Positions 45,901 through 53,375 of a stretch of DNA of 64,000 nucleotides are shown piece after piece. The stretch is from NCBI GenBank assembly GCA_024231955.1, contig JAAEPZ010000538.1:499340-563339 (forward strand), written 5' to 3'. This DNA comes from a bacterium. GTDB lineage: Bacteria; Krumholzibacteriota; Krumholzibacteriia; JACNKJ01. The position numbers and the translations under genes were made by a program. The notes under the pieces are model-generated. The model searched no databases, was not told where the DNA came from, and saw only the letters and a list, made by a program, of their open reading frames with translations. Every line of letters begins with the position of its first letter. Within the stretch, counting starts at the first letter, position 1.

Positions 45901-46342
45901 GGACATAGAGACCCAGGTATACTCCGTTCAGGTTCAGGCGCGCATGTTCAACCTGGAAGCAGGGGTAGCCCATCTCCTGAAAGACGCGCGCCGCCAGAAT
46001 GCTGTGCGTATAGGAGGGGTCTTTCCACTCGGCATTGAAAAGCATGACGTCCAGACCATTGAGGAACGGTTCGCCGTCCGATTTGACCCGGAGAGATTTC
46101 TTGTCGTATCGTCTTGAGCTGTCGCCCCGGATCCGCATGCGACAGTCGGGCCAGGTATAGCCGCCGTAGGTGACTGTGATGGGGATGTAGTGATCCTCCG
46201 AGTAGTGCTCATAGATATATGCGAAACTGTCGGGGTCGCAGGTGATGAAGTAATCCGGCGGGATCGCCATGGCGGTCGTTGAGATAATCATGAATATCGC
46301 GATCAATGGGATACAGTGCAGGATATTGCTCTTAGCCCTCAT
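42992..46342 (-). CDS. Large secreted CotH-kinase protein with beta-helix, LTD and FlgD-like domains
   Basis: 1116 residues, ATG preceded by GAGGAG. Signal peptide 1-26. CotH domain about 30-370: CRMRIRGDSSRRYDKKSLRV (nucleotide-binding RG-S-KKS element), LNLNGVYLGLYVRVE, YYHNYYVYHD and LLLPWDMDKT (catalytic/metal Asp). Then an Fn3-like domain 385-475, a right-handed beta-helix 505-800 (repeated ILDHCTFHDN, LIMTDCVFEES, INGCIIVDCAIGV units), an LTD 855-980 and a FlgD-like tail 1030-1116 (SGVYFVRMETDNG ... KIVLLR). The LTD-tail halves of this and the following gene share long identical stretches (VINEINYNSS, WPTEPDGNGPTLEL), showing duplication. First gene of the minus-strand pair. Confidence 0.87.
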   Translation of the reverse strand: MRAKSNILHCIPLIAIFMIISTTAMAIPPDYFITCDPDSFAYIYEHYSEDHYIPITVTYGGYTWPDCRMRIRGDSSRRYDKKSLRVKSDGEPFLNGLDVMLFNAEWKDPSYTHSILAARVFQEMGYPCFQVEHARLNLNGVYLGLYVRVENIDENFLARVGLDPNGSLYKATYDGATLSIFDDLTLNWEKKTNVELPWDDLFALREQVNAVPDADYHDWAQTTLDYDMYIDHIVANWWLANGSTYYHNYYVYHDIQNTGRWLLLPWDMDKTIDSYGPLPYHWTSKHSLPDNPLIERAYICEPIMADLETRMLEVGQTIFTPTRYFAIIDSLVTEVESSVAADTTDNVPDMTTYHNFVQNAKNLINHRQWYLPSQLDDWPACFRTIRTPFSFQDEVTLKWHPTTDPNGDPITYDLRYSVDRWWGEGNVHLFEGLTDTTFTLPSTPSEGLYYWEVYALDDDGDDHAYVQGFDSFNTFTIRAGTTLPAEIDSDLTLTAGNSPYLAPDGLHILPDVVVEIEAGVELRLGLDAVVEVSGELHANGTAEAPIFIMPDHGVTEWDCIFCYSSTGASSFSYVDISGGTAGPSSWQAAALAVRNCDVILDHCTFHDNVMSLRTVHGDLIMTDCVFEESNYGEHVNCQFGEVTIERCTFLATADGGDAVDFNCIVPGLISESAFHDAVSDHIEIGTITGGDPSDVTISDCFLAGAAGKAISVGEKSQAQINGCIIVDCAIGVAAKDSSQAQLDHCTLYGNNYGVSAYISSGTDGGFVQINNSILSQNSHTLNIEDNSIVATTYSLSDMELLPGEGNLFDDPLLTDPALLDFRLTQNSPAINSGDPDSPDDPDNTRTDMGAIPYDFSHFAIVINEINYNSSALFDPEDWIELHNTALSSVDVSGMIFKDDDDLHAFVIPDETTIEAQGFLVLCRDLEAFRNLFPGIATAVGDMTFGLSGSGEVIRLYTAEGILVDNVHYDDVAPWPTEPDGNGPTLELIDPLADNALASNWVASAGNGSPGRPNNTIGVAGTQPVRAPMLRRAYPNPFNPHTTISFALPARGQLSLVIYDVRGRQTANLHNGILDAGWHEAVWQGLDDAGERAPSGVYFVRMETDNGSQSQKIVLLR

Positions 46343-46407
46343 GTCGTGTCTCCTCGCCGCCCAGGACTCGAATTGATGTAATGATCTATTAAGGGGTCAG
46401 TTATACA

Positions 46408-46438
46408 ATTCTAACACATGCTGTGATGTGATTGTGAA
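46408..46438 (-). promoter_or_regulatory. Possible promoter of the CotH gene pair
   Basis: On the minus strand TTCACA (46438-46433), 19-nt spacer, TAGAAT (46413-46408), each 5/6 to consensus, 66 nt before the ATG at 46342. The spacer is longer than ideal. Confidence 0.35.
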
Positions 46439-46648
46439 TATTTTAAGCGACCATCGACCCTGGCGATCAACTATCAGGAACGACGGGGAGTGGCGTATTA
46501 CGCTTGCGGACGCTGCAGCCCGGGCGGAGGCGCAGAGTGACGATTATGGTTATATCTCTTGCGGATATTGAATCTTCTCCACTACGGCTGACGGACAATA
46601 TGTTGACGTAATGCCGGCGGCGGATACCGGTCGGCATCATTCCTGGGC

Positions 46649-46675
46649 AAAAAAAAGCCCCCTTGCGGGGGCTTT
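46649..46675 (-). terminator. Rho-independent terminator of the buk-ptb-iorAB operon
   Basis: Stem AAAGCCCCC/GGGGGCTTT with a TTGC loop, eight A on the left giving a U8 tract in the minus-strand RNA, 23 nt after the iorB stop. Confidence 0.92.
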
Positions 46676-46697
46676 CAATCAATGACGCCAAGGGATA

Positions 46698-47294
46698 TCA
46701 GGCGGAAGCCAGTTCCCGACCACGCTTGAAGGCCTTCCAGTTGCCCTCTTCGGTGCCTTTGGGCACGCGCTTCATGATGACGCTGTTCCACAGATCCTCG
46801 GAGAACTCCAGTTGACTGGAAAGTGCGCCCAGGAAGAGAACGCTGACCATCTTTTCGTTGCCCAGAAGTCTGCACTCCTTGAAGGCGTCGATCGTGATCA
46901 GGTTCGGAAACCGCTGCAGCACACCAGCCAGAGGACTCTCCGGATACTGGAATTTTCCCCCACCGGCAATAGGTGGGATGATGCTGTACTGATTGACGAT
47001 CGGCACGCCGCCGTCACGCAGCAGATGCATGGCCCGCAGCGCCTCGGCCTGTTCGAAAGCCATCATCACATCGGCCTGCCCCTCGGGGATGATCGGCGAC
47101 CAGACCTTTTTGCCGAAGCGAAGATGACTCGAGACGACGCCGCCCCGCTGGGCCATGCCGTGCACTTCGCTCTTCTTGGCGTCGAATCCGGCCTCCATGG
47201 CGACATCGGCCAGGATGTCGCTGGCAAGGAGCACGCCCTGGCCGCCGACGCCGACCAGAAGCACATTGGTGATTTTACCGTTCTGTGTGCTCAT
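46698..47294 (-). CDS. iorB: Indolepyruvate:ferredoxin oxidoreductase subunit beta
   Basis: 198 residues. VLLVGVGGQGVLLASDILADV and KSEVHGMAQRGGVVSSHLRFG are the signature of the gamma-type (POR_gamma) domain that forms IorB. With IorA it oxidatively decarboxylates aryl- (or branched-) 2-oxoacids to acyl-CoA with reduction of ferredoxin. The start overlaps the iorA stop by 4 nt. It is the last gene of a four-gene fermentation operon. Confidence 0.93.
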   Translation of the reverse strand: MSTQNGKITNVLLVGVGGQGVLLASDILADVAMEAGFDAKKSEVHGMAQRGGVVSSHLRFGKKVWSPIIPEGQADVMMAFEQAEALRAMHLLRDGGVPIVNQYSIIPPIAGGGKFQYPESPLAGVLQRFPNLITIDAFKECRLLGNEKMVSVLFLGALSSQLEFSEDLWNSVIMKRVPKGTEEGNWKAFKRGRELASA

Positions 47295-49087
47295 TCGCTC
47301 ACCTCCGTGGAGTGGATCGCTTCCTGGGGACAGACCTGGGCGCAGACGCTGCAGCCGGTGCAGGTGGCGGGATCGATTACCACCTGCTGCCGCTCTTTAG
47401 CGGTGAACTCTCCGGTCAGGCTCAGTGAGGGACAGCCGATCTGCAGGCAGCGACGACAGCCGATACAGATGGCGGGGTCGATGAAGTAGGGGGTGCCCTT
47501 GAGTTTCCTGGGCATCAGCATGCAGGGGCTCTGGGCGATGAGCACGCTCACGCCTTCATAGGCCTCGGCCCGCTCGAATCCCCGCCGGACATTCTCCTGA
47601 TCGTTGTTCTTGAGATGCTGGATATCCTCCACGCCCAGCGCCCGCACCAGATCGACGATGTTCACCGCTTTGGCGGGTTCGCCCATCAGGGTCATGCCCG
47701 TCGCCGGATGCTGTTGTCCGCCGGTCATGGCGGTGATCCGGTTGTCCACGATCAACACGTTGATGTTGGCTTTGTTGTAGACCGCGTCCAGCACGCCTGT
47801 GATTCCCGAATGGAGGAAGGTGCTGTCGCCGATGATGGCGTAGATCGGCTTGGCGCCGTCGGACACCTTGCTGGAGCCGATGGCGGTGCTGATCGACGCA
47901 CCCATGTCCAGGCAGCAATCCAGCGAACTGAGCGGCGGCAAGGCGCCGAGCGTGTAGCAGCCGATGTCGCCGAATACGAAACCGCGCCGCTTCTTCAACT
48001 CGACGTAGATGCTGCGGTGCGGGCAGCCGGAGCAGAGCACGGGGGGGCGAGGCAGCACATCCGTGGGATCGGAAACGGCGGGAGCGGAATCCAGCACGCC
48101 GATTTTGACGAGACCCGTGGCCAACCGCCCCGGGGTCATCTCGCCGAGGAGCGTCGTGGCGTTTTTCCCCTCGCAGGCGATCCCGACGGCCTTGAGCTGA
48201 TCCTCGATAAACGGATCCAGCTCCTCGACAACCAGCAGACGATCCACCTGATCGGCGAATTCGCGGATCTTCTTCAACGGGAGAGGATAGGTGAACCCCA
48301 GTTTCAGGAAGCTGGCGTCGGGCAGTACTTCGCGGGCCGGACTGTAGGCGGCGCCGGAGCTGATCACGCCGATTTTCTTGTCGCTCCACTCGATGAAGTT
48401 CAGCGGCGTGGTCTCGCTGAACTCCTGCAGCTTGACCATCCGCTCCTCGACGACGACGTGGCGCTTGCGCGCGTGGGCGGGCACCATGACGAACTTGGGC
48501 GCGTCCTTCTTGAAACCGGTAATCTCGTGACTCTGGATCTCACCAGGTTCTACGATACTCTTGCCGTGACTGATGCGGGTGGTCATCCGGAACAGGACGG
48601 GCGTATCGAACTCCTCGCTGATATCCAGAGCGGAGGCGATCATATCCTTGCTCTCCTGGCTGTCGGAGGGCTCGACCATGGGCACCTTGCCGAAACGCGC
48701 GTAGTGCCGGTTGTCCTGTTCGTTCTGACTGCTGTGCAGCTCGGGATCATCGGCCGAGATGACGATCATGCCGCCCTTGACTCCGATATAGCTCAGGGTC
48801 ATGAAGGGGTCGGCGGCCACGTTCAGACCGACATGCTTCTGGGTACAGATGGTGCGCGCGCCGGAGAAGGCGGCGCCCGCCGCGACCTCAAGACCCACTT
48901 TTTCGTTGGGGGACCACTGCACATACATCTCCGGCACCATCTTCGCGATGGTCTCCAGGATCTCCGTGCTCGGGGTGCCGGGATATCCCGAACCCAGATG
49001 CACTCCAGCCTCGCGACAGCCCATGGCAACAGCTTCGTTGCCTGAGAGCATGAAGCGCTGCTTATTATCCTTCGATGAGGCTTCCAT
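47291..49087 (-). CDS. iorA: Indolepyruvate:ferredoxin oxidoreductase subunit alpha
   Basis: 598 residues, AAGGAG 4 nt before ATG. The N-terminal pyrimidine-binding domain opens LSGNEAVAMGCREAGVHLGSGYPGTPSTEI. The TPP-binding domain has the GDSTFLHSGITGVLDA ... IDN-type motif. Two ferredoxin clusters at the C-terminus: CIGCRRCLQIGCPSL and CTGCSVCAQVCPQEAI, supplying two [4Fe-4S] clusters. Oxygen-sensitive enzymes of this type mark anaerobic amino-acid catabolism (aromatic 2-oxoacids from transamination). It lies 39 nt after ptb. Confidence 0.95.
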   Translation of the reverse strand: MEASSKDNKQRFMLSGNEAVAMGCREAGVHLGSGYPGTPSTEILETIAKMVPEMYVQWSPNEKVGLEVAAGAAFSGARTICTQKHVGLNVAADPFMTLSYIGVKGGMIVISADDPELHSSQNEQDNRHYARFGKVPMVEPSDSQESKDMIASALDISEEFDTPVLFRMTTRISHGKSIVEPGEIQSHEITGFKKDAPKFVMVPAHARKRHVVVEERMVKLQEFSETTPLNFIEWSDKKIGVISSGAAYSPAREVLPDASFLKLGFTYPLPLKKIREFADQVDRLLVVEELDPFIEDQLKAVGIACEGKNATTLLGEMTPGRLATGLVKIGVLDSAPAVSDPTDVLPRPPVLCSGCPHRSIYVELKKRRGFVFGDIGCYTLGALPPLSSLDCCLDMGASISTAIGSSKVSDGAKPIYAIIGDSTFLHSGITGVLDAVYNKANINVLIVDNRITAMTGGQQHPATGMTLMGEPAKAVNIVDLVRALGVEDIQHLKNNDQENVRRGFERAEAYEGVSVLIAQSPCMLMPRKLKGTPYFIDPAICIGCRRCLQIGCPSLSLTGEFTAKERQQVVIDPATCTGCSVCAQVCPQEAIHSTEVSE

Positions 49088-49126
49088 TTCGCTCCTTTAT
49101 CAAGATGAACGCCCTGTTTCCGATTG

Positions 49127-50068
49127 CTAGCCGAAGAACGGGCGATGCTTGCGGCTTTCGATCTCTTTCTCGTCGTGTAACGCGCCCAGCGCCAGGCTGA
49201 GCATGCGAATATGTGTCGAGTCGCTTCGCGACAGCAGGACGATCGGCACCCGGGCGCCGACCACGATACCCGCCACCTGCGCGTCGGCCAACTGGATGAG
49301 GCTCTTCACCACGAAGTTGGCGGCACTGACGTTGGGGTGGAGGAAGATATCCACCTGGCCGGCGACGCGGCTGGTGATCCCCTTGAGGTAGGCGGCGTCG
49401 CGGGAGTAGGCCATGTCCATGCCGATGGGACCCTCGATGAAGAGGTTCCCCAGCGGACCGCCGCCCGCCCAGACCATGAGTTCGCTCATGTCCAAAGTCT
49501 CGGGCAGCTTGGGATTCTCCTTCTCGACCAGAGCCAGCCCTGCGACGAACGGATGGTTGTTCTCCAGGCAGCGCGCCAGCTCGACGGCGTTGGTCAGGAT
49601 ATCTTTCCGGGTGGCCAGATTCTGATGCAGGTTGATGCCGCCGTCGGTATGGAGCATCAGCTTGTGATAGGTGTCGATCTCCACTACAGCCACATGCGAA
49701 AGCACACGCCCCGTGCGCAGACCGTGTTCCCGGTCGAGAACCGCCTTGAGGAGCTTCTCGGTGCTGACGCTCCCTTTCATGAGCAGGTCGGCCCTGTCCT
49801 CCACGACCTCCGCTACGGCGGCGGAGCTCACGGCGCTCTCGTCCCCATCGATATCCACGATGCGCATGGCGGAGATGTCCCTGCCGCACTTGTCGGCGAA
49901 ACGGACGATGTCGCCGGCTTTGCCCACGAGCACGGGCTCGATGAGATTCTGCTTCTGAGCTTCCGACAGGCTCTCGATGACGGTGACGCTGTCGGCGCCG
50001 GCGACTGCCACCCGCTTGGAGGGGGCCAGTTTCACCTTGTCGAGGAGGGCGGCGAACGAGGTGATCAT
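49127..50068 (-). CDS. ptb: Phosphate butyryltransferase-type acyltransferase
   Basis: 313 residues. Pta/Ptb fold: AVAGADSVTVIESLSEAQ and EPVLVGKAGDI near the start, VLSHVAVVEIDTYHKLMLHTD and GPIGMDMAYS in the middle. It is fused to no other domain. It converts acyl-CoA plus phosphate to acyl-phosphate. It overlaps buk by 4 nt (ATGA). Placed between buk and iorAB it would take the acyl-CoA made by IOR (phenylacetyl-, indoleacetyl- or branched acyl-CoA) rather than, or as well as, butyryl-CoA. Substrate is inferred from context. Confidence 0.88.
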   Translation of the reverse strand: MITSFAALLDKVKLAPSKRVAVAGADSVTVIESLSEAQKQNLIEPVLVGKAGDIVRFADKCGRDISAMRIVDIDGDESAVSSAAVAEVVEDRADLLMKGSVSTEKLLKAVLDREHGLRTGRVLSHVAVVEIDTYHKLMLHTDGGINLHQNLATRKDILTNAVELARCLENNHPFVAGLALVEKENPKLPETLDMSELMVWAGGGPLGNLFIEGPIGMDMAYSRDAAYLKGITSRVAGQVDIFLHPNVSAANFVVKSLIQLADAQVAGIVVGARVPIVLLSRSDSTHIRMLSLALGALHDEKEIESRKHRPFFG

Positions 50069-51144
50069 GTTGAACCATCCTCGTGGTTGGCGGGATAGGT
50101 CGCGGCCCTCTCCTTGCCCTGCAGAACTCGCAGGCCGCCCAGGGCCAGCGCCTCCATCTCCCGCTCGCCGGGGTAGAGAAAGAGGCGCCCCAGGGGCGCG
50201 ATGTAGGCCTGGAGGCCGTCGATCAACGGCCGGCAGTGACTCATGCCGCCGGTCATGATCACGCCATCTATTTTGCAGCCAAGGGCCGCGGCCATGGCGC
50301 CGATCTCCTTGGCGATCTGGTAGACCATCGCATCGAAGATCGACTTCACTTCAGGCTCATCAAGGCGCGATTCGATTTCGCGTAGATCGCCCGTGCCCAG
50401 ATAAGCATAGAGGCCGCTCTCCGTGGCGAGCAGTTTCTCCACATCGGATCGGATCGCACCGGGCGAGAAGGCGAGGTCCAGTACTCCGTGCAACGGCAGC
50501 GCGCCGGCGCGGAAGGGGGAGAAGGGTCCCATGCCGAGCAGGGCGTCGTTGACATCCGTGAGCTTCCCGCCGTCAACGGCGGCGATTGTGATGCCTCCAC
50601 CCATGTGGGCGGCGACGAAGCTGGTTGAAGCGAGTTCACGTCCGAGTTCGTCGGCGGCGAGCCGCATGACGGCTTTGAGGCTGAGGGCATGACTGCGGCT
50701 GTTGCGCGTGATCGCAGGCACACCACTCAAACGGGCCTGCGGAACCAGTTCATCGACGCTCACCGGGTCGACGACGAAGGTGGGGATATCCCAGCGTTTG
50801 CCCAACTTCGAGGCGATCAATCCTCCGAGGAGACTGGCGTGTTCCCCATATCTTGCTGACCGCAGATCGGCAAGCATGGCGTCGTCGATGGTGTAGGTGC
50901 CGCCGGCGAGCGATCGCATCGGGCCACCGCGTCCGCAGATGGCGTCGGGGACGATGTCACCATGTCTGGCGACGAAATCCAGTATAGCCTGCTCACGAAA
51001 AGCAAGTTGATCCACTACACTTCGACCGGCAATGTCCTTGACGGGGTGGGTGATGTTCTCTTCGCATATCGGGCCGTCATCGTTCCACAGGGCCAGCTTG
51101 GTACTCGTGGAGCCGGGGTTGATGACAAGGATTGTATGGATCAT
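50065..51144 (-). CDS. buk: Butyrate kinase-type acyl-phosphate kinase
   Basis: 359 residues, GGGAG 6 nt before ATG. ASKHA-fold acid kinase: ILVINPGSTSTKLALW (phosphate-1 motif), CGRGGPMRSLAGGTYTI, AAHMGGGITIAAVDGGKL (phosphate-2) and VIMTGGMSHC (adenosine motif). It makes ATP from acyl-phosphate. First gene of the operon buk-ptb-iorA-iorB. A short-chain or aryl acid is the likely product. Confidence 0.93.
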   Translation of the reverse strand: MIHTILVINPGSTSTKLALWNDDGPICEENITHPVKDIAGRSVVDQLAFREQAILDFVARHGDIVPDAICGRGGPMRSLAGGTYTIDDAMLADLRSARYGEHASLLGGLIASKLGKRWDIPTFVVDPVSVDELVPQARLSGVPAITRNSRSHALSLKAVMRLAADELGRELASTSFVAAHMGGGITIAAVDGGKLTDVNDALLGMGPFSPFRAGALPLHGVLDLAFSPGAIRSDVEKLLATESGLYAYLGTGDLREIESRLDEPEVKSIFDAMVYQIAKEIGAMAAALGCKIDGVIMTGGMSHCRPLIDGLQAYIAPLGRLFLYPGEREMEALALGGLRVLQGKERAATYPANHEDGST

Positions 51145-51275
51145 TGACGGCTCCCGAAAAACATGGATGGCCTTCCCGGCCCAAGCAGGTGGTTAAAGCA
51201 TCATAATGCCGATGTCGCAGCATCAGATCAAGCTTGCTCGGTCCCGGACAGGCTCGATAACATGATTTGACCCAT

Positions 51276-51303
51276 AATCTACTCACCTGAACATGTCCGT
51301 CAA
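51276..51303 (-). promoter_or_regulatory. Possible promoter of the buk-ptb-iorAB operon
   Basis: Minus strand TTGACG (51303-51298), 16-nt spacer, TAGATT (51281-51276), about 130 nt upstream of the buk ATG. It lies downstream of the terminator that ends the sensor-kinase gene. Confidence 0.4.
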
Positions 51304-51347
51304 TGGGGGAGAGGTTGGGATCGGGAGCCGCGAGGGCGCATGAGAAA

Positions 51348-51372
51348 GCCCCGACCATAACCTGGTCGGGGC
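51348..51372 (-). terminator. Hairpin terminator after the sensor-kinase gene
   Basis: Perfect 10-bp stem GCCCCGACCA/TGGTCGGGGC, 5-nt loop, TTTC follows on the minus strand. It is 70 nt after the kinase stop; the U tract is short. Confidence 0.65.
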
Positions 51373-51441
51373 CAACGCATTTTATAAGATGGATTTAATC
51401 ACGAACGGCTATGCCGGAACCAACTGCTCCGATTTTTTCAT

Positions 51442-52716
51442 TCAGGTCGTCGAGGACGCCTTGTCTGAGTCCTTTGTCCTTTTGGCGCGGCTGGAGTCGC
51501 CGCTCCTCTCCTCGTCCACTGCGCTCTCCTCCTCGTTCCGCTCTTTTAGGGGGGGGCCGTTAACGGGGATGCTGAAGAAGAATGTACTCCCTTTACCCCA
51601 CTGGCTTTCGACCCAGACATCTCCACCGTGCAGACTGAGGAAATGGCGGACGATATCCAGCCCCAGACCGGCGCCCCCCTCGTTGCTGGCGATTGCCTCA
51701 TAGGTCTGGTGGAAGGTGGCGAAGATCTTGTCGATGTCGTTATCCTTGATGCCGATGCCGTTGTCCGCCACCGAAACCACCAACTCATCCCCACGCCGTT
51801 TGGCCGCAACCAGAACCTCCCCTTGGGGACGGTTGTATTTGACTGCGTTGGTGAGCAGGTTCCAGACGACCTGTTGAATCCGGAAGGGGTCCATTATGAC
51901 TCTGGGCAGATCCGGGCACGGCTCGAGTTTGAGCTGAATGTCCTTCTCCCTGGCACGAACCTCCACGGTGCTGATGGCCTCCTCCAGCACCGTCTGGATG
52001 TCCGACTTGACCATATTCATCTGCGTATGCTCGTTTTCGTGTTTGGAGAGGTCGAGCAGATCCTCGATGAGGTGCAGCAGTTTCGTGCTCTGGGAATGGA
52101 CCACCCCGATGAACTCCTGTCGGATATCCGATGGGAGGTTGGGCTCCTGGAGCTGCTCGGAATAGGCCAGAACCGAAGTCAGCGGAGTTTTCAACTCGTG
52201 GCTGATCTTGGCCAGAAACTCAAGCCTGTGATTGGCCATGCTGACCAGCTTGGTGTTGCTTCTGCGCAATTCCCTCAACAACGAATCGCGTTGATCAAGA
52301 TATTTCTCGGCTATGCCGTTTTTACCTTTATTCAGGATAGACTCCAGGCGGTGCAATGTCGGATACACCTCTTCCGGCGGACACTGATCGGCGATGAGCT
52401 CCCAGAGGGTTTCGCTCAGAGTATTGATCGTGAACAGGCTGTCATCGATCGGCAGACCTGCTTCAGCATTGCGGTTGCTGGCATAGTCCAGAAAGAAGAC
52501 AAACAGATAATCGTCATCGAAACGGAGAGATTGAATAATCGGATCAAGATGACTCCAGGCCAATGTTCTCAACCCATCCTGCAGGAAGGCTTGAAAGGAT
52601 TGCCGTTTCGAATTGCGAATTTTGGCCGCAAAATTGTCGAGCAGAAGCTCCATGTTATCTTCGATGATTCGCAATAATGTTGCACTGCTGCTCATCGTTA
52701 CACTCTTTCCATCCAT
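51442..52716 (-). CDS. Sensor histidine kinase
   Basis: 424 residues from ATG 52716; ATG 52695 is nearly as good. The N-terminal 150 residues (LLDNFAAKIRNSKRQSFQAF, an all-helical region) resemble an RsbRD-like N-terminal sensor but are not certain. A short coiled coil precedes HisKA (FLAKISHELKTPLTSVLAYS) and HATPase (VVWNLLTNAVKY, VADNGIGIK, GGAGLGLDIVRHF). The last 35 residues are charged and disordered (KERNEEESAVDEE). No membrane segment is seen, so the signal is cytoplasmic. No response regulator is adjacent. The long loop and tail may bind a partner. Confidence 0.85.
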   Translation of the reverse strand: MDGKSVTMSSSATLLRIIEDNMELLLDNFAAKIRNSKRQSFQAFLQDGLRTLAWSHLDPIIQSLRFDDDYLFVFFLDYASNRNAEAGLPIDDSLFTINTLSETLWELIADQCPPEEVYPTLHRLESILNKGKNGIAEKYLDQRDSLLRELRRSNTKLVSMANHRLEFLAKISHELKTPLTSVLAYSEQLQEPNLPSDIRQEFIGVVHSQSTKLLHLIEDLLDLSKHENEHTQMNMVKSDIQTVLEEAISTVEVRAREKDIQLKLEPCPDLPRVIMDPFRIQQVVWNLLTNAVKYNRPQGEVLVAAKRRGDELVVSVADNGIGIKDNDIDKIFATFHQTYEAIASNEGGAGLGLDIVRHFLSLHGGDVWVESQWGKGSTFFFSIPVNGPPLKERNEEESAVDEERSGDSSRAKRTKDSDKASSTT

Positions 52717-52874
52717 TGAATAGTGCTCCCGATACTTGCCGTGTGTTGCACAGTGTACCTTGTTCGATACTTTGATTTGAATTCAACGTTGGACGGCGTT
52801 ACACTGACGCGGATTGGTATCGGCAAGACGTGCCCAACGCATTAGCAATCTTGTAGCCCCGGAGTGCAAAAACC

Positions 52875-53375
52875 GTGTCAAAGCTCACACACATTGATGA
52901 GACCGGCAAAGCCAGCATGGTTGATGTCGGTGACAAAGAGATTACCAGACGTCAGGCGGCTGCCGCCGGCAGGGTGGAGATGGGCGAGGTTGCATTCGAC
53001 GCTCTCAGGGATAACACCGTCGCCAAGGGCGATGTTCTTGGTGTCGCCCGAGTGGCCGGCATCTGTGCCGCCAAACGGACGGGGGAGTTGATCCCTCTGT
53101 GTCACCCCCTGGGACTCGACCATGTCGAACTGGACTTCACTCTCTTTGAGGATGACGATCTGCGTGGCGTGGAGATAATCGGTGTCGCTCGCTGCACGGG
53201 CCGCACCGGTGTCGAGATGGAGGCCATGACCGCCGTTTCTGTGGCGGCTCTGACCGTTTACGATATGCTGAAGGCCGTGGACAGGGAGATCCGTCTGACG
53301 GGGATCGAATTGCTCGAGAAGTCCGGCGGCAAGAGCGGAGTGTGGAAACGCGGCATAAAGGGGCAGGGGGAGTGA
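52875..53375 (+). CDS. moaC: Cyclic pyranopterin monophosphate synthase MoaC
   Basis: 166 residues, GTG start with GGAG 10 nt before. Motifs: LTHIDETGKASMVDVGDK, IPLCHPLGLDHVELDF, GVEMEAMTAVSVAALTVYDM and the C-terminal LEKSGGKSG. It converts the MoaA product to cPMP in molybdenum-cofactor synthesis. It overlaps moeA by 4 nt (GTGA). MoaA, MoaD, MoaE and MogA are not in the window. Confidence 0.96.
   Translation: MSKLTHIDETGKASMVDVGDKEITRRQAAAAGRVEMGEVAFDALRDNTVAKGDVLGVARVAGICAAKRTGELIPLCHPLGLDHVELDFTLFEDDDLRGVEIIGVARCTGRTGVEMEAMTAVSVAALTVYDMLKAVDREIRLTGIELLEKSGGKSGVWKRGIKGQGE

Larger units (their letters stand above)
46343..46697. other. 355-nt intergenic region between the CotH pair and the iorB end
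   Basis: It holds the terminator of the iorB-side operon (46649-46675) and the promoter region of the CotH pair. The remaining stretch 46440-46640 shows no ORF with protein-like features and no hairpin of note. Confidence 0.5.

Noticed and set aside
47615..49045. 476-residue plus-strand open frame over iorA
   Set aside because: Shadow frame; IorA has intact ferredoxin and TPP motifs on the minus strand.
52717..52874. Possible molybdenum-cofactor riboswitch upstream of moaC
   Set aside because: 158 nt with no recognisable conserved Moco stem-loop; nothing beyond ordinary leader sequence could be supported.
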